From Lycorma delicatula (Eukaryota > Arthropoda > Insecta > Hemiptera > Fulgoridae), in contig NC_134455.1 in NCBI RefSeq assembly GCF_047948215.1, forward strand, positions 321,524,147 through 321,588,146: a stretch of 64,000 bases of DNA, read 5' to 3'. The notes beneath the pieces are model-generated. The model worked only from the letters and a program-made list of their open reading frames with translations, searched no databases and had not been told where the DNA came from. Below, one piece after another: positions 1-14,381 of the stretch; position 1 is the stretch's first letter, and each line of letters begins with the position of its first letter. The position numbers and the translations under genes were made by a program.

Positions 1-370
1 TCAAGTGTATTAATATTAAACGACAACCTTGATATTCTACAAAGAAATAAATAATTATAAATCGCCCAAAACACTAAAACATGTGATGTTATTTGTATGT
101 TAGTGGATAATGTTCATCTAATCATATCTATAGGATATCCTAACTGTGTGTCATCCTAACAAAACAAAACAAAACCAACAGCAATATTTAGTTTGTATTT
201 TAATAGAAGGAGTACTCGGCTTGAATGCTGGAACACTTGAATTTAAAATCAGAGAATTTGGGTACCACTAAAACAACCTGGTGGATATTACTTTAAAAGA
301 ATGATGATTGCTAAAATTTATTTAAATGTTAAACAATACAAATTAATAATTTATATCCATGGATACTATA

Positions 371-402
371 CTAATTTAAAATTTATTTCCATGGATACTA
401 TA
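371..402. repeat. 32-bp internal duplication (reference copy in U1)
   Basis: A second copy of the CCATGGATACTATA stretch with its AT-rich lead. It is present in U1, U3, U5, U9, U12 and all units from U14 on; it is absent in U2, U4, U6-U8, U10, U11 and U13. It explains the step from 1585 to 1617 bp. The first copy includes a 12-bp perfect palindrome, TATCCATGGATA (354-365). Confidence 0.9.
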
Positions 403-666
403 TATTTATATTTAACTAGTTACAAATAAAATGATTTTCATAACGTCAGATGAGATTCTCTGTCATGCATATTTGTATAAATATTAATTGCAAATATTTT
501 TTCCCGAATAATAAATGTTTTTATAAACGTATTCATATAACACTCTGCAAAATTAAAAGGAAAAATACCCACAATTATTAAAAACCTTAAATTTTAAGAG
601 TGTAAATATAAATAATTATACCACTAACGTATAAAATATTACAAAAGAAAATTATTACAAACAATA

Positions 667-721
667 ATTGTTTTAATGATATAACATTTAATAATTATTA
701 TTTTTATATCATTAAAACAAT
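667..721. repeat. 18-bp inverted repeat with 19-nt spacer (reference copy in U1)
   Basis: Arms ATTGTTTTAATGATATAA (667-684) and TTATATCATTAAAACAAT (704-721) are perfect complements; the spacer itself contains the palindrome AATAATTATT. The structure is present in all units except the doubly deleted ones. It survives in the diverged edge copy near 59537-59591 with one arm mismatch (ATCACTAAAAC). It could extrude as a cruciform; whether it has a role is not shown by the sequence. Confidence 0.85.
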
Positions 722-1060
722 ACAAAAAAATTATACATTAAAAAAAAATAGGTTTTTTTATTATTCTTGTTAAAATTGATTAATACAATAGCTTAAATAA
801 ATATCAAATAATTTAACTTTTATCATTTCTATATATATAGCATGAATTTTACAGCGATTTTCATACTTAAAAAGAGGTAATGCTAACATACTAGAAGCAA
901 ACATAAAACTAATAGACCAGTACCAATCTGTTTCTTTATGTTACAACACAATAAAAATTTGATTCCACTATCAGATCATGAACTCTATTGACAAACATTG
1001 CTTTGACCGGGAGGATTGCCACAACTGTTCTTCTAGGGTAATCACAAGATTAATCATAGT

Positions 1061-1077
1061 TGACCCTCGAGTGGTCA
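1061..1077. repeat. Imperfect palindrome around CTCGAG (reference copy in U1)
   Basis: TGACCCTCGAGTGGTCA has complementary 5-bp ends (TGACC/GGTCA) around a CTCGAG core. Present in most units. The core is CTCAAG in U16, U20 and U22, and the right end is altered to GTGGTCTT in U13, U25, U28, U30 and the edge copy. Confidence 0.7.
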
Positions 1078-1555
1078 TATGTGCTAATACATTTTCAGAG
1101 TAAGCTGCATAATAAGGCAGAAACCATTTACTAAACTGATTAGGAAAAACAAATCATAAAATTCAAAGGAACCCTTTTCCATAAAAAATATATGAATTCT
1201 ATATTAACTGCATGGAAAAAATCATAGTGTTAATTGATATCTTGAAAAACTTGAACAGTTTATTTTATAGACACTTAAAATTTCAATAACTATATTCTGG
1301 AATGTTTTTTTCTCACTTTTACCTGTTCTGCCTTCAGCAATCCATTGAAGTATTGCTTATGTCGATGAAAGAGGATGATATTAACTGCACTTAGTTGAAA
1401 CCCAACCTTAAAACTTCTCTTATTTTTGAAAAACAGTTATATTTTTATTACAGTACCTTTTGTGTTTTTGAGCCGAAGTAATGACACAATTATGAGAATT
1501 GTACACTACAGTTTATAATATCATTGTAATCTTTCAATAACTGTTGGTACTTTTA

Positions 1556-1573
1556 ACACATGTGCGCACATGC
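1556..1573. repeat. Alternating purine-pyrimidine palindrome (reference copy in U1)
   Basis: ACACATGTGCGCACATGC is 18 nt of strict purine/pyrimidine alternation containing the perfect 14-bp palindrome CATGTGCGCACATG (1559-1572). It lies about 40 bp before each unit start and is present in all canonical units. In several domain-2 units it is followed by an extra CATGCT step. It is absent from the diverged unit end at about 58840-58870. Such tracts are known to favour Z-DNA; no function is shown here. Confidence 0.8.
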
Positions 1574-1613
1574 TCACAAATATAAAATGAACGCAATTTC
1601 AGTCACCATACTT

Positions 1614-3198
1614 TCAAGTGTATTAATATTAAACGACAACCTTGATATTCTACAAAGAAATAAATAATTATAAATCGCCCAAAACACTAAAACATGTGAT
1701 GTTATTTGTATGTTAGTGGATAATGTTCATCTAATCATATCTATAGGATATCCTAACTGTGTGTCATCCTAACAAAACAAAACAAAACCAACAGCAATAT
1801 TTAGTTTGTATTTTAATAGAAGGAGTACTCGGCTTGAATGCTGGAACACTTGAATTTAAAATCAGAGAATTTGGGTACCACTAAAACAACCTGGTGGATA
1901 TTACTTTAAAAGAATGATGATTGCTAAAATTTATTTAAATGTTAAACAATACAAATTAATAATTTATATCCATGGATACTATATATTTATATTTAACTAG
2001 TTACAAATAAAATGATTTTCATAACGTCAGATGAGATTCTCTGTCATGCTTATTTGTATAAATATTAATTGCAAATATTTTTTCCCGAATAATAAATGTT
2101 TTTATAAACGTATTCATATAACACTCTGCAAAATTAAAAGGAAAAATACCCACAATTATTAAAAACCTTAATTTTTAAGAGTGTAAATATAAATAATTAT
2201 ACCACTAACGTTTAAAATATTACAAAAGATAATTATTACAAACAATAATTGTTTTAATGATATAACATTTAATAATTATTATTTTTATATCATTAAAACA
2301 ATACAAAAAAATTATACATTAAAAAAAACTAGGTTTTTTTATTATTCTTGTTAAAATTGATTAATACAATAGCTTAAATAAATATCAAACAATTTAACTT
2401 TTATCATTTCTTTATATATAGCATGAATTTTACAGCGATTTTCATACCCAAAAAGAGGTAATGCTATCATACTAGAAGCAAACATAAAACTAATAGACCA
2501 GTACCAATCTGTTTCTTTATGTTACAACACAATAAAAATTTGATTCCACTATCAGATCATGAACTCTATTGACAAACATTGCTTTGACCGGGAGGATTGC
2601 CACAACTGTTCTTCTAGGGTAATCACAAGATTAATCATAGTTGACCCTCGAGTGGTCATATGTGCTAATACATTTTCAGAGTAAGCTGCATAATAAGGCA
2701 GAAACCATTTACTAAACTGATTAGGAAAAACAAATCGTAAAATTCAAAGGAACCCTTTTCCATAAAAAATATATGAATTCTTTATTAACTGCATGGAAAT
2801 TATAAATCGTAGTGTTAATTGGTATCTTGAAAAACTTGAACAGTTTATTTTATAGACACTTAAAATTTCAATAACTATATTCTGGAATGTTTTTTTCTCA
2901 CTTATACCTGTTCTGCCTTCAGCAATCCATTGAAGTATTGCTTATGTCGATGAAAGAGGATGATATTAACTGCACTTAATTGAAACCCAACCTTAAAACT
3001 TCTCTTATTTTTGAAAAACAGTTATATTTTTATTACAGTACCTTTTGTGTTTTTGAGCCGAAGTAATGACACAATTATGAGAATTGTACACTACAGTTTA
3101 TAATATCATTGTAATCTTTCAATAACTGTTGGTACTTTTAACACATGTGCGCACATGCTCACAAATATAAAATGAACGCAATTTCAGTCACCATACTT
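1614..3198. repeat. Satellite unit U2, 1585 bp
   Basis: Short form without the 32-bp duplication. It carries ACGTTTAAAATATT, TTCATACCCAAAAAG and AAATCGTAGTGTTAATTGG. Confidence 0.95.
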
Positions 3199-4815
3199 TC
3201 AAGTGTATTAATATTAAACGACAACCTTGATATTCTACAAAGAAATAAATAATTATAAATCACCCAAAACACTAAAACATGTGATGTTATTTGTATGTTA
3301 GTGGATAATGTTCATCTAATCATATCTATAGGATATCCTAACTGTGTGTCATCCTAACAAAACAAAACAAAACCAACAGCAATATTTAGTTTGTATTTTA
3401 ATAGAAGGAGTACTCGGCTTGAATGCTGGAACACTTGAATTTAAAATCAGAGAATTTGGGTACCACTAAAACAACCTGGTGGATATTACTTTAAAAGAAA
3501 GATGATTGCTAAAATTTATTTAAATGTTAAACAATACAAATTAATAATTTATATCCATGGATACTATACTAATTTAAAATTTATTTCCATGGATACTATA
3601 TATTTATATTTAACTAGTTACAAATAAAATGATTTTCATAACGTCAGATGAGATTCTCTGTCATGCTTATTTGTATAAATATTAATTGCAAATATTTTTT
3701 CCCGAATAATAAATGTTTTTATAAACGTATTCATATAACACTCTGCAAAATTAAAAGGAAAAATACCCACAATTATTAAAAACCTTAATTTTTAAGAGTG
3801 TAAATATAAATAATTATACCACTAACGTATAAAATATTACAAAAGAAAATTATTACAAACAATAATTGTTTTAATGATATAACATTTAATAATTATTATT
3901 TTTATATCATTAAAACAATACAAAAAAATTATACATTAAAAAAAACTAGGTTTTTTTATTATTCTTGTTAAAATTGATTAATACAATAGCTTAAATAAAT
4001 ATCAAATAATTTAACTTTTATCATTTCTATATATATAGCATGAATTTTACAGCGATTTTCATACTTAAAAAGAGGTAATGCTATCATACTAGAAGCAAAC
4101 ATAAAACTAATAGACCAGTACCAATCTGTTTCTTTATGTTACAACACAATAAAAATTTGATTCCACTATCAGATCATGAACTCTATTGACAAACATTGCT
4201 TTGACCGGGAGGATTGCCACAACTGTTTTTCTAGGGTAATCACAAGATTAATCATAGTTGACCCTCGAGTGGTCATATGTGCTAATACATTTTCAGAGTA
4301 AGCTGCATAATAAGGCAGAAACCATTTACTAAACTGATTAGGAAAAACAAATCATAAAATTCAAAGGAACCCTTTTCCATAAAAAATATATGAATTCTTT
4401 ATTAACTGCATGGAAATTATAAATCATAGCGTTAATTGGTATCTTGAAAAACTTGAACAGTTTATTTTATAGACACTTAAAATTTCAATAACTATATTCT
4501 GGAATGTTTTTTTCTCACTTTTACCTGTTCTGCCTTCAGCAATCCATTGAAGTATTGCTTATGTCGATGAAAGAGGATGATATTAACTGCACTTAATTGA
4601 AACCCAACCTTAAAACTTCTCTTATTTTTGAAAAACAGTTATATTTTTATTACAGTACCTTTTGTGTTTTTGAGCCGAAGTAATGACACAATTATGAGAA
4701 TTGTACACTACAGTTTATAATATCATTGTAATCTTTCAATAACTGTTGGTACTTTTAACACATGTGCGCACATGCTCACAAATATAAAATGAACGCAATT
4801 TCAGTCACCATACTT
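3199..4815. repeat. Satellite unit U3, 1617 bp
   Basis: Short form with the 32-bp duplication. It is marked by AAAAGAAAGATGATTG, AACTGTTTTTCTAGGG and AATCATAGCGTTAATTGG. U9 shares these markers and the length. Confidence 0.95.
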
Positions 4816-6400
4816 TCAAGTGTATTAATATTAAACGACAACCTTGATATTCTACAAAGAAATAAATAATTATAAATCGCCCAAAACACTAAAACATGTG
4901 ATGTTATTTGTATGTTAGTGGATAATGTTCATCTAATCATATCTATAGGATATCCTAACTGTGTGTCATCCTAACAAAACAAAACAAAACCAACAGCAAT
5001 ATTTAGTTTGTATTTTAATAGAAGGAGTACTCGGCTTGAATGCTGGAACACTTGAATTTAAAATCAGTGAATTTGGGTACCACTAAAACAACCTGGTGGA
5101 TATTACTTTAAAAGAATGATGATTGCTAAAATTTATTTAAATGTTAAACAATACAAATTAATAATTTATATCCATGGATACTATATATTTATATTTAACT
5201 AGTTACAAATAAAATGATTTTCATAACGTCAGATGAGATTCTCTGTCATGCTTATTTGTATAAATATTAATTGCAAATATTTTTTCCCGAATAATAAATG
5301 TTTTTATAAACGTATTCATATAACACTCTGCAAAATTAAAAGGAAAAATACCCACAATTATTAAAAACCTTAATTTTTAAGAGTGTAAATATAAATAATT
5401 ATACCACTAACGTTTAAAATATTACAAAAGATAATTATTACAAACAATAATTGTTTTAATGATATAACATTTAATAATTATTATTTTTATATCATTAAAA
5501 CAATACAAAAAAATTATACATTAAAAAAAACTAGGTTTTTTTATTATTCTTGTTAAAATTGATTAATACAATAGCTTAAATAAATATCAAACAATTTAAC
5601 TTTTATCATTTCTTTATATATAGCATGAATTTTACAGCGATTTTCATACCCAAAAAGAGGTAATGCTAACATACTAGAAGCAAACATAAAACTAATAGAC
5701 CAGTACCAATCTGTTTCTTTATGTTACAACACAATAAAAATTTGATTCCACTATCAGATCATGAACTCTATTGACAAACATTGCTTTGACCGGGAGGATT
5801 GCCACAACTGTTCTTCTAGGGTAATCACAAGATTAATCATAGTTGACCCTCGAGTGGTCATATGTGCTAATACATTTTCAGAGTAAGCTGCATAATAAGG
5901 CAGAAACCATTTACTAAACTGATTAGGAAAAACAAATCATAAAATTCAAAGGAACCGTTTTCCATAAAAAATATATGAATTCTGTATTAACTGCATGGAA
6001 ATTATAAATCGTAGTGTTAATTGGTATCTTGAAAAACTTGAACAGTTTATTTTATAGACACTTAAAATTTCAATAACTATATTCTGGAATGTTTTTTTCT
6101 CACTTATACCTGTTCTGCCTTCAGCAATCCATTGAAGTATTGCTTATGTCGATGAAAGAGGATGATATTAACTGCACTTAATTGAAACCCAACCTTAAAA
6201 CTTCTCTTATTTTTGAAAAACAGTTATATTTTTATTACAGTACCTTTTGCGTTTTTGAGCCGAAGTAATGACACAATTATGAGAATTGTACACTACAGTT
6301 TATAATATCATTGTAATCTTTCAATAACTGTTGGTACTTTTAACACATGTGCGCACATGCTCACAAATATAAAATGAACGCAATTTCAGTCACCATACTT
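4816..6400. repeat. Satellite unit U4, 1585 bp
   Basis: Short form without the 32-bp duplication. It is marked by AATCAGTGAATTTGG, GGAACCGTTTTCC and TTCTGTATTAACTG. Confidence 0.95.
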
Positions 6401-8013
6401 TCAAGTGTATTAATATTAAACGACAACCTTGATATTCTACAAAGAAATAAATAATTATAAATCGCCCAAAACACTAAAACATGTGATGTTATTTGTATGT
6501 TAGTGGATAATGTTCATCTAATCATATCTATAGGATATCCTAACTGTGTGTCATCCTAACAAAACAAAACAAAACCAACAGCAATATTTAGTTTGTATTT
6601 TAATAGAAGGAGTACTCGGCTTGAATGCTGGAACACTTGAATTTAAAATCAGAGAATTTGGGTACCACTAAAACAACCTGGTGGATATTACTTTAAAAGA
6701 ATGATGATTGCTAAAATTTATTTAAATGTTAAACAATACAAATTAATAATTTATATCCATGGATACTATACTAATTTAAAATTTATTTCCATGGATACTA
6801 TATATTTATATTTAACTAGTTACAAATAAAATGATTTTCATAACGTCAGATGAGATTCTCTGTCATGCATATTTGTATAAATATTAATTGCAAATATTTT
6901 TTCCCGAATAATAAATGTTTTTATAAACGTATTCATATAACACTCTGCAAAATTAAAAGGAAAAATACCCACAATTATTAAAAACCTTAAATTTTAAGAG
7001 TGTAAATATAAATAATTATACCACTAACGTATAAAATATTACAAAAGAAAATTATTACAAACAATAATTGTTTTAATGATATAACATTTAATAATTATTA
7101 TTTTTATATCATTAAAACAATACAAAAAAATTATACATTAAAAAAAAATAGGTTTTTTTATTATTCTTGTTAAAATTGATTAATACAATAGCTTAAATAA
7201 ATATCAAATAATTTAACTTTTATCATTTCTATATATATAGCATGAATTTTACAGCGATTTTCATACTTAAAAAGAGGTAATGCTAACATACTAGAAGCAA
7301 ACATAAAACTAATAGACCAGTACCAATCTGTTTCTTTATGTTACAACACAATAAAAATTTGATTCCACTATCAGATCATGAACTCTATTGACAAACATTG
7401 CTTTGACCGGGAGGATTGCCACAACTGTTCTTCTAGGGTAATCACAAGATTAATCATAGTTGACCCTCGAGTGGTCATATGTGCTAATACATTTTCAGAG
7501 TAAGCTGCATAATAAGGCAGAAACCATTTACTAAACTGATTAGGAAAAACAAATCATAAAATTCAAAGGAACCCTTTTCCATAAAAAATATATGAATTCT
7601 ATATTAACTGCATGGAAAAAATCATAGTGTTAATTGATATCTTGAAAAACTTGAACAGTTTATTTTATAGACACTTAAAATTTCAATAACTATATTCTGG
7701 AATGTTTTTTTCTCACTTTTACCTGTTCTGCCTTCAGCAATCCATTGAAGTATTGCTTATGTCGATGAAAGAGGATGATATTAACTGCACTTAGTTGAAA
7801 CCCAACCTTAAAACTTCTCTTATTTTTGAAAAACAGTTATATTTTTATTACAGTACCTTTTGTGTTTTTGAGCCGAAGTAATGACACAATTATGAGAATT
7901 GTACACTACAGTTTATAATATCATTGTAATCTTTCAATAACTGTTGGTACTTTTAACACATGTGCGCACATGCTCACAAATATAAAATGAACGCAATTTC
8001 AGTCACCATACTT
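6401..8013. repeat. Satellite unit U5, 1613 bp
   Basis: Short form with the 32-bp duplication. It agrees with U1 in length and at every diagnostic site compared, 6400 bp away. A four-unit (6.4-kb) period is therefore visible between U1 and U5. Confidence 0.95.
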
Positions 8014-9598
8014 TCAAGTGTATTAATATTAAACGACAACCTTGATATTCTACAAAAAAATAAATAATTATAAATCGCCCAAAACACTAAAACATGTGAT
8101 GTTATTTGTATGTTAGTGGATAATGTTCATCTAATCATATCTATAGGATATCCTAACTGTGTGTCATCCTAACAAAACAAAACAAAACCAACAGCAATAT
8201 TTAGTTTGTATTTTAATAGAAGGAGTACTCGGCTTGAATGCTGGAACACTTGAATTTAAAATCAGAGAATTTGGGTACCACTAAAACAACCTGGTGGATA
8301 TTACTTTAAAAGAATGATGATTGCTAAAATTTATTTAAATGTTAAACAATACAAATTAATAATTTATATCCATGGATACTATATATTTATATTTAACTAG
8401 TTACAAATAAAATGATTTTCATAACGTCAGATGAGATTCTCTGTCATGCTTATTTGTATAAATATTAATTGCAAATATTTTTTCCCGAATAATAAATGTT
8501 TTTATAAACGTATTCATATAACACTCTGCAAAATTAAAAGGAAAAATACCCACAATTATTAAAAACCTTAATTTTTAAGAGTGTAAATATAAATAATTAT
8601 ACCACTAACGTTTAAAATATTACAAAAGATAATTATTACAAACAATAATTGTTTTAATGATATAACATTTAATAATTATTATTTTTATATCATTAAAACA
8701 ATACAAAAAAATTATACATTAAAAAAAACTAGGTTTTTTTATTATTCTTGTTAAAATTGATTAATACAATAGCTTAAATAAATATCAAACAATTTAACTT
8801 TTATCATTTCTTTATATATAGCATGAATTTTACAGCGATTTTCATACCCAAAAAGAGGTAATGCTATCATACTAGAAGCAAACATAAAACTAATAGACCA
8901 GTACCAATCTGTTTCTTTATGTTACAACACAATAAAAATTTGATTCCACTATCAGATCATGAACTCTATTGACAAACATTGCTTTGACCGGGAGGATTGC
9001 CACAACTGTTCTTCTAGGGTAATCACAAGATTAATCATAGTTGACCCTCGAGTGGTCATATGTGCTAATACATTTTCAGAGTAAGCTGCATAATAAGGCA
9101 GAAACCATTTACTAAACTGATTAGGAAAAACAAATCATAAAATTCAAAGGAACCCTTTTCCATAAAAAATATATGAATTCTTTATTAACTGCATGGAAAT
9201 TATAAATCGTAGTGTTAATTGGTATCTTGAAAAACTTGAACAGTTTATTTTATAGACACTTAAAATTTCAATAACTATATTCTGGAATGTTTTTTTCTCA
9301 CTTATACCTGTTCTGCCTTCAGCAATCCATTGAAGTATTGCTTATGTCGATGAAAGAGGATGATATTAACTGCACTTAATTGAAACCCAACCTTAAAACT
9401 TCTCTTATTTTTGAAAAACAGTTATATTTTTATTACAGTACCTTTTGTGTTTTTGAGCCGAAGTAATGACACAATTATGAGAATTGTACACTACAGTTTA
9501 TAATATCATTGTAATCTTTCAATAACTGTTGGTACTTTTAACACATGTGCGCACATGCTCACAAATATAAAATGAACGCAATTTCAGTCACCATACTT
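8014..9598. repeat. Satellite unit U6, 1585 bp
   Basis: Short form without the 32-bp duplication, closely matching U2. A private change gives CTACAAAAAAATAAATAA near the start. Confidence 0.95.
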
Positions 9599-11179
9599 TC
9601 AAGTGTATTAATATTAAACGACAACCTTGATATTCTACAAAGAAATAAATAATTATAAATCACCCAAAACACTAAAACATGTGATGTTATTTGTATGTTA
9701 GTGGATAATGTTCATCTAATCATATCTATAGGATATCCTAACTGTGTGTCATCCTAACAAAACAAAACAAAACCAACAGCAATATTTAGTTTGTATTTTA
9801 ATAGAAGGAGTACTCGGCTTGAATGCTGGAACACTTGAATTTAAAATCAGAGAATTTGGGTACCACTAAAACAACCTGGTGGATATTACTTTAAAAGAAT
9901 GATGATTGCTAAAATTTATTTAAATGTTAAACAATACAAATTAATAATTTATATCCATGGATACTATATATTTATATTTAACTAGTTACAAATAAAATGA
10001 TTTTCATAACGTCAGATGAGATTCTCTGTCATGCTTATTTGTATAAATATTAATTGCAAATATTTTTTCCCGAATAATAAATGTTTTTATAAACGTATTC
10101 ATATAACACTCTGCAAAATTAAAAGGAAAAATACCCACAATTATTAAAAACCTTAATTTTTAAGAGTGTAAATATAAATAATTATACCACTAACGTTTAA
10201 AATATTACAAAAGATAATTATTACAAACAATAATTGTTTTAATGATATAACATTTAATAATTATTATTTTTATATCATTAAAACAATACAAAAAAATTAT
10301 ACATTAAAAAAAACTAGGTTTTTTTATTATTCTTGTTAAAATTGATTAATACAATAGCTTAAATAAATATCAAACAATTTAACTTTTATCATTTCTTTAT
10401 ATATAGCATGAATTTTACAGCGATTTTCATACCCAAAAAGAGGTAATGCTAACATACTAGAAGCAAACATAAAACTAATAGACCAGTACCAATCTGTTTC
10501 TTTATGTTACAACACAATAAAAATTTGATTCCACTATCAGATCATGAACTCTATTGACAAACATTGCTTTGACCGGGAGGATTGCCACAACTGTTCTTCT
10601 AGGGTAATCACAAGATTAATCATAGTTGACCCTCGAGTGGTCATATGTGCTAATACATTTTCAGAGTAAGCTGCATAATAAGGCAGAAACCATTTACTAA
10701 ACTGATTAGGAAAAACAAATCATAAAATTCAAAGGAACCCTTTTCCATAAAAAATATATGAATTCTATATTAACTGCATGGAAAAAATCATAGTGTTAAT
10801 TGATATCTTGAAAAACTTGAACAGTTTATTTTATAGACACTTAAAATTTCAATAACTATATTCTGGAATGTTTTTTTCTCACTTTTACCTGTTCTGCCTT
10901 CAGCAATCCATTGAAGTATTGCTTATGTCGATGAAAGAGGATGATATTAACTGCACTTAGTTGAAACCCAACCTTAAAACTTCTCTTATTTTTGAAAAAC
11001 AGTTATATTTTTATTACAGTACCTTTTGTGTTTTTGAGCCGAAGTAATGACACAATTATGAGAATTGTACACTACAGTTTATAATATCATTGTAATCTTT
11101 CAATAACTGTTGGTACTTTTAACACATGTGCGCACATGCTCACAAATATAAAATGAACGCAATTTCAGTCACCATACTT
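9599..11179. repeat. Satellite unit U7, 1581 bp (hybrid)
   Basis: The left half is of the U2/U4 type (no 32-bp duplication, ACGTTTAAAATATT). The right half is of the U1 type (GGAAAAAATCATAG, CTTAGTTGAAAC). The length of 1581 equals 1585 minus the 4-bp U1-type indel, as expected for a recombinant. Confidence 0.92.
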
Positions 11180-12764
11180 TCAAGTGTATTAATATTAAAC
11201 GACAACCTTGATATTCTACAAAGAAATAAATAATTATAAATCGCCCAAAACACTAAAACATGTGATGTTATTTGTATGTTAGTGGATAATGTTCATCTAA
11301 TCATATCTATAGGATATCCTAACTGTGTGTCATCCTAACAAAACAAAACAAAACCAACAGCAATATTTAGTTTGTATTTTAATAGAAGGAGTACTCGGCT
11401 TGAATGCTGGAACACTTGAATTTAAAATCAGAGAATTTGGGTACCACTAAAACAACCTGGTGGATATTACTTTAAAAGAATGATGATTGCTAAAATTTAT
11501 TTAAATGTTAAACAATACAAATTAATAATTTATATCCATGGATACTATATATTTATATTTAACTAGTTACAAATAAAATGATTTTCATAACGTCAGATGA
11601 GATTCTCTGTCATGCTTATTTGTATAAATATTAATTGCAAATATTTTTTCCCGAATAATAAATGTTTTTATAAACGTATTCATATAACACTCTGCAAAAT
11701 TAAAAGGAAAAATACCCACAATTATTAAAAACCTTAATTTTTAAGAGTGTAAATATAAATAATTATACCACTAACGTTTAAAATATTACAAAAGATAATT
11801 ATTACAAACAATAATTGTTTTAATGATATAACATTTAATAATTATTATTTTTATATCATTAAAACAATACAAAAAAATTATACATTAAAAAAAACTAGGT
11901 TTTTTTATTATTCTTGTTAAAATTGATTAATACAATAGCTTAAATAAATATCAAACAATTTAACTTTTATCATTTCTTTATATATAGCATGAATTTTACA
12001 GCGATTTTCATACCCAAAAAGAGGTAATGCTATCATACTAGAAGCAAACATAAAACTAATAGACCAGTACCAATCTGTTTCTTTATGTTACAACACAATA
12101 AAAATTTGATTCCACTATCAGATCATGAACTCTATTGACAAACATTGCTTTGACCGGGAGGATTGCCACAACTGTTCTTCTAGGGTAATCACAAGATTAA
12201 TCATAGTTGACCCTCGAGTGGTCATATGTGCTAATACATTTTCAGAGTAAGCTGCATAATAAGGCAGAAACCATTTACTAAACTGATTAGGAAAAACAAA
12301 TCATAAAATTCAAAGGAACCCTTTTCCATAAAAAATATATGAATTCTTTATTAACTGCATGGAAATTATAAATCGTAGTGTTAATTGGTATCTTGAAAAA
12401 CTTGAACAGTTTATTTTATAGACACTTAAAATTTCAATAACTATATTCTGGAATGTTTTTTTCTCACTTATACCTGTTCTGCCTTCAGCAATCCATTGAA
12501 GTATTGCTTATGTCGATGAAAGAGGATGATATTAACTGCACTTAATTGAAACCCAACCTTAAAACTTCTCTTATTTTTGAAAAACAGTTATATTTTTATT
12601 ACAGTACCTTTTGTGTTTTTGAGCCGAAGTAATGACACAATTATGAGAATTGTACACTACAGTTTATAATATCATTGTAATCTTTCAATAACTGTTGGTA
12701 CTTTTAACACATGTGCGCACATGCTCACAAATATAAAATGAACGCAATTTCAGTCACCATACTT
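11180..12764. repeat. Satellite unit U8, 1585 bp
   Basis: Short form without the 32-bp duplication, of the U2/U6 type. Confidence 0.95.
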
Positions 12765-14381
12765 TCAAGTGTATTAATATTAAACGACAACCTTGATATT
12801 CTACAAAGAAATAAATAATTATAAATCACCCAAAACACTAAAACATGTGATGTTATTTGTATGTTAGTGGATAATGTTCATCTAATCATATCTATAGGAT
12901 ATCCTAACTGTGTGTCATCCTAACAAAACAAAACAAAACCAACAGCAATATTTAGTTTGTATTTTAATAGAAGGAGTACTCGGCTTGAATGCTGGAACAC
13001 TTGAATTTAAAATCAGAGAATTTGGGTACCACTAAAACAACCTGGTGGATATTACTTTAAAAGAAAGATGATTGCTAAAATTTATTTAAATGTTAAACAA
13101 TACAAATTAATAATTTATATCCATGGATACTATACTAATTTAAAATTTATTTCCATGGATACTATATATTTATATTTAACTAGTTACAAATAAAATGATT
13201 TTCATAACGTCAGATGAGATTCTCTGTCATGCTTATTTGTATAAATATTAATTGCAAATATTTTTTCCCGAATAATAAATGTTTTTATAAACGTATTCAT
13301 ATAACACTCTGCAAAATTAAAAGGAAAAATACCCACAATTATTAAAAACCTTAATTTTTAAGAGTGTAAATATAAATAATTATACCACTAACGTATAAAA
13401 TATTACAAAAGAAAATTATTACAAACAATAATTGTTTTAATGATATAACATTTAATAATTATTATTTTTATATCATTAAAACAATACAAAAAAATTATAC
13501 ATTAAAAAAAACTAGGTTTTTTTATTATTCTTGTTAAAATTGATTAATACAATAGCTTAAATAAATATCAAATAATTTAACTTTTATCATTTCTATATAT
13601 ATAGCATGAATTTTACAGCGATTTTCATACTTAAAAAGAGGTAATGCTATCATACTAGAAGCAAACATAAAACTAATAGACCAGTACCAATCTGTTTCTT
13701 TATGTTACAACACAATAAAAATTTGATTCCACTATCAGATCATGAACTCTATTGACAAACATTGCTTTGACCGGGAGGATTGCCACAACTGTTTTTCTAC
13801 GGTAATCACAAGATTAATCATAGTTGACCCTCGAGTGGTCATATGTGCTAATACATTTTCAGAGTAAGCTGCATAATAAGGCAGAAACCATTTACTAAAC
13901 TGATTAGGAAAAACAAATCATAAAATTCAAAGGAACCCTTTTCCATAAAAAATATATGAATTCTTTATTAACTGCATGGAAATTATAAATCATAGCGTTA
14001 ATTGGTATCTTGAAAAACTTGAACAGTTTATTTTATAGACACTTAAAATTTCAATAACTATATTCTGGAATGTTTTTTTCTCACTTTTACCTGTTCTGCC
14101 TTCAGCAATCCATTGAAGTATTGCTTATGTCGATGAAAGAGGATGATATTAACTGCACTTAATTGAAACCCAACCTTAAAACTTCTCTTATTTTTGAAAA
14201 ACAGTTATATTTTTATTACAGTACCTTTTGTGTTTTTGAGCCGAAGTAATGACACAATTATGAGAATTGTACACTACAGTTTATAATATCATTGTAATCT
14301 TTCAATAACTGTTGGTACTTTTAACACATGTGCGCACATGCTCACAAATATAAAATGAACGCAATTTCAGTCACCATACTT
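12765..14381. repeat. Satellite unit U9, 1617 bp
   Basis: Short form with the 32-bp duplication and the U3 markers AAAAGAAAGATGATTG and AATCATAGCGTTAATTGG. A private substitution gives TTTTTCTACGG. Confidence 0.95.

Larger units (their letters stand above)
1..1613. repeat. Satellite unit U1, 1613 bp
   Basis: Short form with the 32-bp duplication (371-402). It is marked by TCATGCATATTTG, by GGAAAAAATCATAG (4 bp shorter than other units) and by CTTAGTTGAAAC. It matches U5 at every site I compared. It is used here as the reference for positions within the unit. Confidence 0.95.

Noticed and set aside
1..1613. CENP-B box in the satellite unit
   Set aside because: I looked for TTCG....A..CGGG-type matches on both strands of the unit and found none. 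The GACCGGGAGG stretch does not fit.
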